A stretch of DNA of 64,000 nucleotides, from the NCBI RefSeq assembly GCF_004361855.1, contig NZ_SNWQ01000008.1:186001-250000 (forward strand), given 5' to 3'. Positions within the stretch are counted from its first letter, which is position 1. Each line of letters opens with the position of its first letter. Both the position numbers and the translations under genes were made by a program. Source of the stretch: Kribbella caucasensis. Its GTDB lineage: Bacteria > Actinomycetota > Actinomycetes > Propionibacteriales > Kribbellaceae. This document shows, in pieces, positions 17,811 to 25,968 of this stretch. The notes under the pieces were generated by a model that made no database searches, had not been told where the DNA came from, and saw nothing but the letters and a program-made list of their open reading frames with translations.

Positions 17811-18116
17811 TCAACCCTGTGCTTCCGGCGTGGTCAGCCCATCGCGTTGCGCACGCGCCTTCTCGGCCGCCGACTCCTCATCGTCCCGCGTGTACGAGAA
17901 CGGCTGGACGACGCCGTCGCCGACCATGTACAGCTGATTGGTGAACCCACCCGGCGAGGAGAAGATCAGGAACTCCTCGTACGACCCGACCTGCCAGTCG
18001 TCGTACGACTCCGCCGTCGTCCGCAACTGCGGATCGTCGCCGACCTTGTCGTTCATCCAGTCGGCCAGCCTCTGCCGCGCCTGCGCGAGCACCGCTTGAT
18101 CGATCTCGTCCGCCAT
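17811..18116 (-). CDS. Small acidic protein downstream of the giant effector, possible immunity protein
   Basis: A 101-residue acidic protein whose ATG follows the stop of the upstream gene after 1 base. It has a helical N-terminus (VLAQARQRLADWMNDKVG) followed by a strand-rich middle (WQVGSYEEFLIFSSP, NQLYMVGDGVVQPFSY). It is the third gene of the effector transcript. Small acidic proteins directly behind polymorphic toxins are often immunity proteins, but I cannot assign it to a known immunity family. The 173 bases downstream (17638-17810) hold only imperfect repeats of a CCTTGACCGCC-type word between convergent genes. Confidence 0.7.
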   Translation of the reverse strand: MADEIDQAVLAQARQRLADWMNDKVGDDPQLRTTAESYDDWQVGSYEEFLIFSSPGGFTNQLYMVGDGVVQPFSYTRDDEESAAEKARAQRDGLTTPEAQG

Positions 18117-18117
18117 C

Positions 18118-18645
18118 TCAGCTCTCCTCGTCCAACGCGTTCAGCATCGCCTCGTCGATCGGCAACGGCTGCGACGCCGCCCGCTCGGCCGGCGACTTGA
18201 TCGGGACCGATCCGTACCCCAGTTCGACAAACCCGTTGCCCACCATGAAGCCGCCGCCCCGTTCGAGCAGCAGCAACAACGGCTCGTACGGATCGTCGAG
18301 CTCCGGGAACCGCTGCCGGGGCAACTCACCCAGGGCAGCCCAGTGCAGGGCCGCCTCGGATGCGCGCTGCACCGACGCCCACGCCGGGTCGAGCCCGGCG
18401 CCGGCGATGAAGGTGTCGACCAGTGCGCTGTCGGCCCTGACGGTCTGGTCGATCGCGGCGGGCAGATCGTTGAACGGCCAGCCCTGCAAGGCCCCGAGCG
18501 CCTGCGCCCACTGCGCGGACCGCCGCAGGAACTCGTACGACAGCCTGCTCCGGGACCGCTGATGACGGTACGCCCCGTCATCGTCGTCCCACTTCACTAC
18601 GGCCAGTCGCTCCAGTACGCGCTCGGCCGCGCCTTGGTCAGTCAC
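18118..18645 (-). CDS. Hypothetical protein coupled to the giant effector, possible immunity protein
   Basis: A 175-residue soluble protein of unknown family. The start is GTG at 18645, whose last two bases form part of the effector stop (GTGA). A longer frame extending to 18981 is only the shadow of the effector's end. Features: acidic VVKWDDDDGAYRHQRS near the start, helical VDTFIAGAGLDPAWASVQRA in the middle, and LLLLLERGGGFMVGNGFVEL near the end. Tight coupling to a probable toxin gene makes an immunity or chaperone role the leading guess. Confidence 0.75.
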   Translation of the reverse strand: MTDQGAAERVLERLAVVKWDDDDGAYRHQRSRSRLSYEFLRRSAQWAQALGALQGWPFNDLPAAIDQTVRADSALVDTFIAGAGLDPAWASVQRASEAALHWAALGELPRQRFPELDDPYEPLLLLLERGGGFMVGNGFVELGYGSVPIKSPAERAASQPLPIDEAMLNALDEES

Positions 18646-21600
18646 AGACCCAGTCCCTCTCTCGCAGCCCGGACGACGTCGTCCAGGTTGGACAGGTCCG
18701 GGGCGATGCCACCTTCGGGCTTCGTCAGTCCGATCCTGTCCCAGTGTCGCAGGATGTCGATATCGGCCGTCCGCATCGAGAGCGGTGCGACAGTGTGTGC
18801 ACCGATGTGCGCCTTGTCGAACCTGGCCATCCCGTTCTCGTCGAACGCATCGGGGTGCTTCTGCAGGTACGGCAGGCCCGCCTCCATCAGCTTGGCCTCG
18901 ACGTACTCGTGCGCGATCAGCCCGCGGATCTGGTTCGTCTCCTCGGGTGACAGCCGCTCGCCGCGGGCCACCTTCTCCCACAGGGGTCCGAGGCCGTCGA
19001 GGGGGCTGAAGTGGCCGTGGGTCGACTGGTTCGGGCCGGTGGCGACGTCGTGCTGGCGGAGGAACAGGTTCGCCTTCGCCTCCGCCACCACATCGGCCGG
19101 GAAGCCGGTGTTGTCGGCCATCGCCTGTACGTCGTCGGCCTCCCGGATCCGGCGGTACTGCGCCTTGTCCGCCTCCGAAGCCGGCGCAACGAACTCATCC
19201 CGAGTCTCCGGCGCAGACCCGAATCCATCACCTGGCGGGTACCCCGGGTCCCCGTGCCCATCGGGCCCCTGCTGGAAGTCGAGCCGAGGATCCCGCGGCG
19301 CATCCGGATTCAGCGCATTCTCAATCCGGTTCGGATCTCGCGGTGCCGGCGGACCGTCCGGGTGTAGCGCGTTGTCGATCCGGTTCGGATCACGCGGTGC
19401 GCTGGGCGCCGGCGGGCCGTCGGGGTGCAACGCGTTCTCGATCCGGTTCGGATCGTGCGGCGCACGCGTTGCCGGCGGACCATCCGGATGCAACGCGTTC
19501 TCGATCCGATTCGGATCGCGCGGAGTCGGCGAACCGTCGGGGTTGAGACGGTCGTCGATCGTGTTGCGGTCCCCCGGCCGGTCCTGCATGAAGTCCTCGC
19601 GAGGATCACGCGGACTGTCGGGGTGAGTATCCGCCCGGTCATGCATGAAGACCTCCCGCGGGTCGCGGGGCCGCTCCGGTTCGAGCCGGTCGCTGATTCG
19701 GTTGGGATCACGCGGTGCATGCGGGCCGTCCGGGTGTAGCGCGTTGTCGATCCGGTTCGGATCACGCGGTGCCGGCGGGCCGTCGGGGTTGAGCCGATCG
19801 TCGATCGTGTTGCGGTCCCCGGGGCGGTCCTGCATGAAGTCCTCGCGCGGGTCGCGGGGACGCTCCGGGTCGAGCCGATCCGCGATCCGGTTCGGATGGC
19901 GCGGCAGCGGCGGACCATCCGGATGCAACGCGTTCTCGATCCGGTTCGGGTCGTGGGGCGCTGGTGGGCCGTCGGGGTGCAGGCGTGCGTCGATCTCACC
20001 GGGCTCCGGGCTGCGAGGCTCCTGGTGCGTGCTGTCCGCGGGACGCGTGGCAGACGGCTGCTCCGGCTGGTGGTGAGCCTGCGGCTGGGCGCGCTCGTGT
20101 GCCGACGGTTGGTGCGGTTGAGCCGGCGGTGTCTGCGGCTCGTGAGGCTGCGGATGCGTCGGCGTCGTCTGCGGCTGGGTCGGATGCGCCGCAGGCTGCT
20201 GCGGATGCGGCTGTGCCGGGTACTCCGGCGAATGCGGATGGGCAGGCTGCTGCGGAGCCTGCGGCTGCTGCGGGTACTCAGGCGCGTGCGGCTGCTGCGG
20301 ATACTGCGGCGCATTCGGCTGGTGCGGCTGCGCCGGGTACTGCGGCTGGGCAGGTTGCTGCGGGTGCTGCGGGCCGTTCGGGTAGTGCGGTTGTTGCGGC
20401 TGAGCCGGGTGCTGCGGGTACTGAGGCGCATTCGGGTGCTGCGGTTGCGCCGGGTACTGCGGATGTTGCGGCGCATTCGGGTGCTGCGGGTACTCGGGCG
20501 CGTGCTGCTGCGGTACCTGCGGCTGCTGGGGGTGCTGCGGCGCATTCGGGTATTGCGGTTGCGCCGGGTACTGCGGCTGCTGCGGATGTTGCGGCGCATT
20601 CGGGTGCTGCGGCTGCGCCGGGTACTGGGGCTGCTGCGGGTGTGGTTGCGCAGGCTGCTGCGGGTGGGCAGGTTGCTGCGGCGTGTGCGGCTGCTGGGGG
20701 TACTGCGGCGCGTTCGGCTGGTGCGGTTGCGCCGGGTACTGGGGCTGCTGGGGGTGGGCTTGTACTGGTTGTTGTGGGTACTGGGGCGTGTGATGCGGTG
20801 TGGTGGGATTCTGCGGGCCGAACGGCGCGTGCGGAGGCATGGGGGGTGCGTTCGGGGGCAGGGGGTGGGTCTGTGGGGGCGGCGGGGTGAAGGTGCCGTC
20901 GGGGGTGTACGGCGCGGGGCCCGAGGTGTCGCTCTTCGGGAGCGGGTTCGGGGTGAACTCGCTCTTGTCGCCGACCTTCTCGACCTTCATGCTCGGCGCG
21001 GCCGGCGACTCCCACTCGCCACCCGGGCGGCGCGTCATCACCTGGAGCTCGCTGAAGTTCCCCTTGTACGGCGGCGGGAACCCACCGATGTCGCCGGTCT
21101 GCATGTCGGCCCAGCGGACCACGCCGTCCTTGTCGACGAACGCGTTGAACCAGTGACCGCTGGTCGGTGAATTGGGGTTGTTCGAGGCCCACCGGCCACC
21201 GATGATCGCGACGGTACCGGGCGGCTGGCCCTCCAGGCTGGCCCGGATCTGGTCGTACGCCCCGGCCGTGTACTCGCCCGCGTTCTTCGCGTTCGGGACG
21301 TTGATCTGGTCCGGGCGGACACCGGTGTACTCGTGCATCTCGTGCAGTTCACCGGGTCTTGGCCGCGTGACGCCGTTCTGGTCGGTCCAGGTGCGCATGT
21401 CGCCGTTGGCGATCCGCGGCGGCACGCCCTGCAGGTTGTCGGCGAACGCACGGGAGTTGTCGCCACAGTTGTTCGTGGCGGCGGGGTGACCTGTGCCGTA
21501 GTGCGGGTTGCCGTGGCGGACCCAGTCGTCGACGTTCCCCAGTGGGTCGTTGCCGACCCGGTTCGTCATCTCCTGCGTGTACGTGCCGTTGGGGTCGCCG

Positions 21601-24092
21601 TTGTTGTACCGCTGCGGCTCCACGTCGTGCCGTTGCTGACCCTTCGCACCGACCGGCGGGCCGGGCGGCTGGCTCGGCTGCTGCGGCTGGTTCTGCTGCT
21701 GGTGCGGCGCGTTCGGCTGGTTCGGGTGCGGCTGGTTCGGTGCGTGCGGGGGCTGCGGCGGGGTGTTCGGCTGATGCGGGGTGTTCGGCTGATGCGGCGT
21801 CGTCCCGTGTGGGGTGCCGGGCCCGCCCGTGTGCCCGGGACCGCCAGTGTGGCCGCCGATGTGCGGGCTGACGGGGGCAACAACCGGCGGGGTGTCGGCG
21901 GCACGGGTCGGCGCGTCCGGGGTCCGCGTCATCGAGTCCGGCCCGTCTGTACGCGGCGTGTCGGTCCGCGGAGTGTCCGTGCGCGGAGTGTGGGTGCCGT
22001 CCGGGGTGCGCGGGGCATCCGGGGTACGTGGGGCGTCCGGCGTACGCGGCATGTCCGGCGTACGTGGGCTGTCGGGCGTGTGCGTGCTCGACGGCGTCTG
22101 TGTACCGGAGGACTCCGGGTTGAGGCGTTCCTGGATGCGGCTCGGGCCCTGGGTGGGCGGGCCGTCCGGGTGCAGGCGCTGCTCGATGTGACTCGGCTGG
22201 TTCGAGTTGGACGAGTCGTGGTGACCCGCCGGTGTCGTCTGCGAGTCCGCATGCGTCGACGGCGAGTCCGTATGAGTCCCGCTCGGCGAATCGGCATGCG
22301 ACGTGTTCGGGGAATCCGTGTTCGAGCTGCCCGGGCCGTCCGCGTGAGACGTCGTCGGCGAATCTGTGTGCGAACCACTCGAACTGTCCGAGTGCGACGC
22401 CCTCGACGAAGAACTGTCGCCGGAACTGGAGGACGACGAGCTATCGCTGGAACTGGACCTGGACGACGAACTGTCCCCGGAGCTCGAACTCGACGACGGG
22501 CCGTCGCTAGAGCTCGAGCTGGACGACGAACCGTCCCCGGAACTGGAACTCGACGACGAGCTGTCCCCGGAGCTCGAACTCGACGACGGGCCGTCGTTGG
22601 AGCTCGAACTGGAGGAGCTATCGCTGGAGCTGGACGACGAGCTGTCGCCGGAGTTGGACGACGAGCTGTCGATGGAACTGGAGTTGGACGAGCTATCCCC
22701 AGAACTCGAACTCGACGACGAGCTGTCACCCGAGTCGAACGACGGTGAGTCGCTTGAACCCGAACTCGAACTCGAACCCGAGTTATGCGAACCAACCGAC
22801 ACCGGTGCGTCGGCGGTCGACACGTTCGGGGCGTCGACACCGCCGACGTTCGGCAGGCCGCCCTTCGATGTCGGGATGTCCAGACCGCTGAACTTCGCCA
22901 ATCCACCGATCACCGGCGTGTTGCCGACCTTGATGACCAGGTCGCTCACCTTCGGCAGCTTGAGCGCGGTGTTGATCGCCAGCTGACCCGGTCGCAGCTT
23001 GCCGGCCACGTTGACCGCCATCTCGGCGCCCCGGGCAGCCTTCGCCGCCATCCCGCCGTACTTGCCGCCGATCGCGGCAGCGCGCACCGCGCCACCGGCA
23101 CCACCGGTACCGACGGTCGTGATCACGTTGAAGCCGACCTGGCCGAGCGCGCGACCCGGGTCCTCGCCCCACATGTCCCACGCGACCATGCCCTTCAGCA
23201 CGGTCAGACCGACGTTGTCCAAGTACGCCGCTGTCTCGGGGAAGAACGCGTGCATCAACCCGGCCGCACCGGGGATCGTCCACATCGCGGCCGACGCCAT
23301 CGTCAGGCCGAGGCCCTTCCACGCGGTACCGCAGTCCGACCAGCCCTTCAGCTCGTAGCCGAAGATGCTGTTCACGCCGAGCGACTTGAGCAGCGGCTGG
23401 ATCGGGATCAGCGTGGTCAGCGCGTCCAGGGTGCCGAGCAGACCGTCGACGAAGATGCCCTTCAGGACACCGCCGACGAAGTCCACCGCGTCCTCGTACC
23501 AGGGCGCGTCGTACTCCAGCGGCTTACCCCACGGCGGGTCCTTCTCCTCGTCCTGGGGTTCCGGTTCCGGGTCGCCGTCGCGATGTCCGCTCTTCTCGTC
23601 CCACTTGCGGCCGCCGTACAGGGCAGCGATCTTGTTCGCGCACCGCGACTCGGCCTCGCTGATGGCCTGCATCGAGTCCGTGATGTCCTTGTGGAGCTGG
23701 TTCTCCTCGTTGACCCAGTCCTCGTTGTCGTCGATCTCGTCCTCAGGCGTGTCGCCGACCTTGCGGATGAAGGCCTCGGCCCGGCCCTTCACACCGTTCA
23801 GCTTGCTGACGTTGCCCTGCACCTCATCGATGAAGCTGTGCAGCGCGCTGGCCACCTTGGGCAACTCGCGGCCGAACAGCTCGCCCTCGCCCTTGACCGG
23901 CAGCATCGCGTCCACCAGCCGGCCCTTCTCCGGGCCGTCTGTGTAGTGCGCGGTCATGCCGTTGCGGAAGGTGCGTTCCAGGTTCTGCGCGATCGTCACG
24001 ATCTCGCCGCCGACCGCGGACAGGTCGGTCGCGGCAGTGCGGACCTTCTCCAGGTTGCCGAGGAATTTCGGGACGCCTTCGGGCTTGATCAT
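18642..24092 (-). CDS. Giant type VII effector with papain-like and C-terminal HExxE-type domains
   Basis: A 1816-residue multidomain protein, probably a substrate of the adjacent type VII system. Residues 1-130 are helical and WXG/LXG-like. About 185-340 is a hydrophobic, Gly/Ala-rich region. About 435-620 is almost pure Ser/Asp/Gly. About 620-810 is Thr/Pro/Asp/His-rich. Residues about 820-1030 look like a papain-like toxin (Tox-PL deamidase/peptidase) domain with C876 in NNCGDNSRAF, H980 in GHWFNAF and D996/Q998 in WADMQTG. About 1065-1350 is Pro/Gln/His-rich, and about 1370-1610 carries repeats of the NRIDNALHPDGP type. The last 190 residues hold LIAHEYVEAKLMEAG (H1728, E1729, E1732), a possible metal site. 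Activity is inferred, not shown. Confidence 0.85.
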   Translation of the reverse strand: MIKPEGVPKFLGNLEKVRTAATDLSAVGGEIVTIAQNLERTFRNGMTAHYTDGPEKGRLVDAMLPVKGEGELFGRELPKVASALHSFIDEVQGNVSKLNGVKGRAEAFIRKVGDTPEDEIDDNEDWVNEENQLHKDITDSMQAISEAESRCANKIAALYGGRKWDEKSGHRDGDPEPEPQDEEKDPPWGKPLEYDAPWYEDAVDFVGGVLKGIFVDGLLGTLDALTTLIPIQPLLKSLGVNSIFGYELKGWSDCGTAWKGLGLTMASAAMWTIPGAAGLMHAFFPETAAYLDNVGLTVLKGMVAWDMWGEDPGRALGQVGFNVITTVGTGGAGGAVRAAAIGGKYGGMAAKAARGAEMAVNVAGKLRPGQLAINTALKLPKVSDLVIKVGNTPVIGGLAKFSGLDIPTSKGGLPNVGGVDAPNVSTADAPVSVGSHNSGSSSSSGSSDSPSFDSGDSSSSSSSSGDSSSNSSSIDSSSSNSGDSSSSSSSDSSSSSSSNDGPSSSSSSGDSSSSSSSSGDGSSSSSSSSDGPSSSSSSGDSSSSRSSSSDSSSSSSSGDSSSSRASHSDSSSGSHTDSPTTSHADGPGSSNTDSPNTSHADSPSGTHTDSPSTHADSQTTPAGHHDSSNSNQPSHIEQRLHPDGPPTQGPSRIQERLNPESSGTQTPSSTHTPDSPRTPDMPRTPDAPRTPDAPRTPDGTHTPRTDTPRTDTPRTDGPDSMTRTPDAPTRAADTPPVVAPVSPHIGGHTGGPGHTGGPGTPHGTTPHQPNTPHQPNTPPQPPHAPNQPHPNQPNAPHQQQNQPQQPSQPPGPPVGAKGQQRHDVEPQRYNNGDPNGTYTQEMTNRVGNDPLGNVDDWVRHGNPHYGTGHPAATNNCGDNSRAFADNLQGVPPRIANGDMRTWTDQNGVTRPRPGELHEMHEYTGVRPDQINVPNAKNAGEYTAGAYDQIRASLEGQPPGTVAIIGGRWASNNPNSPTSGHWFNAFVDKDGVVRWADMQTGDIGGFPPPYKGNFSELQVMTRRPGGEWESPAAPSMKVEKVGDKSEFTPNPLPKSDTSGPAPYTPDGTFTPPPPQTHPLPPNAPPMPPHAPFGPQNPTTPHHTPQYPQQPVQAHPQQPQYPAQPHQPNAPQYPQQPHTPQQPAHPQQPAQPHPQQPQYPAQPQHPNAPQHPQQPQYPAQPQYPNAPQHPQQPQVPQQHAPEYPQHPNAPQHPQYPAQPQHPNAPQYPQHPAQPQQPHYPNGPQHPQQPAQPQYPAQPHQPNAPQYPQQPHAPEYPQQPQAPQQPAHPHSPEYPAQPHPQQPAAHPTQPQTTPTHPQPHEPQTPPAQPHQPSAHERAQPQAHHQPEQPSATRPADSTHQEPRSPEPGEIDARLHPDGPPAPHDPNRIENALHPDGPPLPRHPNRIADRLDPERPRDPREDFMQDRPGDRNTIDDRLNPDGPPAPRDPNRIDNALHPDGPHAPRDPNRISDRLEPERPRDPREVFMHDRADTHPDSPRDPREDFMQDRPGDRNTIDDRLNPDGSPTPRDPNRIENALHPDGPPATRAPHDPNRIENALHPDGPPAPSAPRDPNRIDNALHPDGPPAPRDPNRIENALNPDAPRDPRLDFQQGPDGHGDPGYPPGDGFGSAPETRDEFVAPASEADKAQYRRIREADDVQAMADNTGFPADVVAEAKANLFLRQHDVATGPNQSTHGHFSPLDGLGPLWEKVARGERLSPEETNQIRGLIAHEYVEAKLMEAGLPYLQKHPDAFDENGMARFDKAHIGAHTVAPLSMRTADIDILRHWDRIGLTKPEGGIAPDLSNLDDVVRAAREGLGL

Positions 24093-24108
24093 CTGCGGTT
24101 CCCCCGAT

Positions 24109-24510
24109 TCAGACCGCGTTGCGCGGCGGCTTCGGCGCCGAAGCAGCTGCGGCGGCGGCGCTGCGGATCGCCTGGCGTGGGCTGACCCCGTCGGTGCGCT
24201 GGATGGCGCGCTGGGCGATCAGCGCCATCTCCTCATGGCCGTTCGCCAGCGCGGTGAGGGCGTTCGCGGTGCCCTGGAGAACGTCGCCGGTGTGCTTGAC
24301 CATGCCCGGCAGCGATTCCTTCCACTTGTCCACGAACTCGCTGATCGCGACACCGATCGGGCCGCCCTTGCCACTCATCGACGCCTGCTCGCCCGCCGTC
24401 ACCAGCGAGTTGCTGAGCTTCGTGCCGATGGCTTCGAACCCACCGGCCTCGGTCTGGAGCCCTTTCAGGCTCTCCATCGCCGCCGCAGCCTCGACAGTCC
24501 AGTTGACCAT
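24109..24510 (-). CDS. Small helical type VII partner/substrate (DUF6507-like)
   Basis: A 133-residue protein, predicted all-helical, starting MVNWTVEAAAAMESLKGLQ and ending with an Ala/Pro-rich tail. The size and heptad-like pattern (LSNSLVTAGEQASM, VDKWKESLPGMVKHTGDVLQGTANAL) fit WXG100-related proteins; DUF6507 is a candidate family, from memory. AGAGGT lies 7 bases before the ATG. It sits 16 bases upstream of the giant effector, so it is a likely co-secretion partner or chaperone for the effector's helical N-terminus. Confidence 0.7.
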   Translation of the reverse strand: MVNWTVEAAAAMESLKGLQTEAGGFEAIGTKLSNSLVTAGEQASMSGKGGPIGVAISEFVDKWKESLPGMVKHTGDVLQGTANALTALANGHEEMALIAQRAIQRTDGVSPRQAIRSAAAAAASAPKPPRNAV

Positions 24511-24640
24511 TGATCTACCTCTCGCCGCCCCCGAGCAGGGCTCGAACGTCTACCCGATGCATCACGCCGCCGCCGCGGCACAGGTCACGACCAGCACGCG
24601 ATCCGCATGCCGGCCGCCCCTACCTCGTCGTACCGGTCGG

Positions 24641-24949
24641 TCAGGTGTTGCCGATGTCCTGGACGGCCTTCGAGGCCGCCTGGAAAGCCGTGTCCGCGGC
24701 GCCGTCGAACTGGGCCAGCGTGTCGGACAGCGACTTGATGATCGTCTGCACCTCGGTCGCCGCCGCGTTGAACTTCTCCTCGACCGCGCCGTAGTCGTCC
24801 ATCACCTTGGTCATCGTGGCGTCGCCGCGCATCGCCTTCACGTTGGACTTGTGCTGGCTGATCAGCGTTTCGATCTGGCTGGACAGGCTCTTGATCGCCG
24901 CCTGCGTCTCGCCGCTTGCACCGCTGTCGTAGCTGTTGCGTCCCGACAT
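24641..24949 (-). CDS. WXG100-like secreted protein (EsxB-type)
   Basis: A 102-residue helical hairpin protein of ESAT-6 size. I set the start at ATG 24949, giving MSGRNSYDSGASGETQAAI; the longer frame upstream overlaps the preceding gene. Two amphipathic helices are visible (AAIKSLSSQIETLISQHKSN and FNAAATEVQTIIKSLSDTLAQF). The central WXG turn is not canonical (KAMRGDATMTKVMDDY). It is paired with the WXG100-like gene ending 19 bases upstream, as expected for an Esx heterodimer pair. The 130 bases to the next gene hold nothing else obvious. Confidence 0.8.
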   Translation of the reverse strand: MSGRNSYDSGASGETQAAIKSLSSQIETLISQHKSNVKAMRGDATMTKVMDDYGAVEEKFNAAATEVQTIIKSLSDTLAQFDGAADTAFQAASKAVQDIGNT

Positions 24950-24968
24950 CTGAAGTCTTCTCCCCGTC

Positions 24969-25310
24969 TCAGCGCTTGTTGAACTTGGCGCCGTCGAAGT
25001 TCGCCGCGCCCTCGGCCTTCTTGGCGGCCTGCGCCATGTCGCTCTCACCGGTCCGGGTGGCGGCGTCCATGCCCTGCTGGCCTTTTGCGATCGCGGCGAG
25101 GCCGGCGTTCAGGTCCGCGGCGATCCCGTCGACGCGACCCTTGAAGCTCTGGAACGCCTGGTACCCGCCGCCCTGGATCTTGCCCTCCAGCGGCTGCGCG
25201 GCCGCGGCCAGGCGCTTGACCAGACCACCCAGGTCCTGCGTGCCCGTGCCGGTCTTCTTGGCCAGGGTGCTCAGGGTGTCCTTACCCATGTCCCAACGCT
25301 GTCCACTCAC
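24969..25310 (-). CDS. WXG100-like secreted protein (EsxA-type)
   Basis: A 113-residue small helical protein, paired with the gene starting at 24949. Helices are LSTLAKKTGTGTQDLGGLVKRL and FQSFKGRVDGIAADLNAGLAAI, with a central GGGYQAFQSFKGR turn replacing W-x-G. The C-terminal NFDGAKFNKR is polar and may carry a secretion signal. It starts with GTG at 25310. Members of this family are exported as dimers by EccC; partner identity is inferred from adjacency. Confidence 0.8.
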   Translation of the reverse strand: MSGQRWDMGKDTLSTLAKKTGTGTQDLGGLVKRLAAAAQPLEGKIQGGGYQAFQSFKGRVDGIAADLNAGLAAIAKGQQGMDAATRTGESDMAQAAKKAEGAANFDGAKFNKR

Positions 25311-25404
25311 AGCTGGTATCCCTCCGAGTTGTCGGTGGCGGCTGACGTCCCCACCATAGACGTGGCCGGGGTCGGCCCATTTCCTGAAGCTGGCAACGGA
25401 TTCG

Positions 25405-25731
25405 TCAGGATCGCGGCGGCGTCGGTGGCACGACCGGTGTCGACGGTACGCCGCTGCTCGGCCCCGAACTCACCGGCGCCGTAGGGCTCGCCGACGTACC
25501 GGGGCTCGGGGCAACGGGTCCGTTCTCCTTGCCCCGTGAGTCCTGGATGAACGAGTAGCCGACGCATCCCGCGCAGACCACCGCCGCGACGGCAGCACTC
25601 GCGAACAACTTCGTGACGCCCTCGTCCAGAGTGTTGCGCGATCGCGCCGAACCGAACAACCAGGCTTCCCGCAGTCGCCGGCGCCGTACTGCCACCGATT
25701 CGATCAGCTGGCTGTCGTACTGCCGCGACAC
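25405..25731 (-). CDS. Small single-pass membrane protein at the head of the type VII locus
   Basis: A 108-residue protein: a basic N-terminus (AVRRRRLREAWLFGSARSRN), one transmembrane helix (about 44-62, ASAAVAAVVCAGCVGYSFI), and a Ser/Pro/Thr-rich external tail. I have seen the same Arg-rich plus single-helix plan beside type VII genes in other actinobacteria, but I cannot name the family. The start is GTG at 25731. It is the first gene of the leftward locus and stands 94 bases before the Esx pair. Confidence 0.65.
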   Translation of the reverse strand: MSRQYDSQLIESVAVRRRRLREAWLFGSARSRNTLDEGVTKLFASAAVAAVVCAGCVGYSFIQDSRGKENGPVAPSPGTSASPTAPVSSGPSSGVPSTPVVPPTPPRS

Positions 25732-25919
25732 ATCTACCCCTTCGGTCCGACACCTTCGGTCCTGCCTAATCTAAACGTATCCGGGTTCTCCCCGCGTGGA
25801 ACCCGCCCGTACTCAGTCCCTACTACTCTTCCAGCGCGGCGGGGTCGTCGGACAACCATTGCACCAGGATCGAAAGGTACGCGCGCGATTCCCTGCCGTA
25901 GCAGGTTTTGATCGTCAAA

Positions 25920-25960
25920 CACCCGGTGGTTGGTTGCCGAAGTCAACCAACCACCGGGTG
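25920..25960. terminator. Strong hairpin terminator downstream of uvrA
   Basis: A perfect 17-base-pair inverted repeat (arms 25920-25936 and 25944-25960, 7-base loop), starting 8 bases after the uvrA stop on the minus strand. The stem contains CACCCGGTGGTTGGTTG. It separates uvrA from the type VII locus; there is no clear U-tract, as is common in actinobacteria. Confidence 0.9.
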
Positions 25961-25968
25961 ACGCCTGG

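Noticed and set aside
18646..18981. N-terminal extension of the 175-residue gene
   Set aside because: The extra residues are the out-of-frame shadow of the effector's C-terminal region; GTG at 18645 fits the GTGA coupling.
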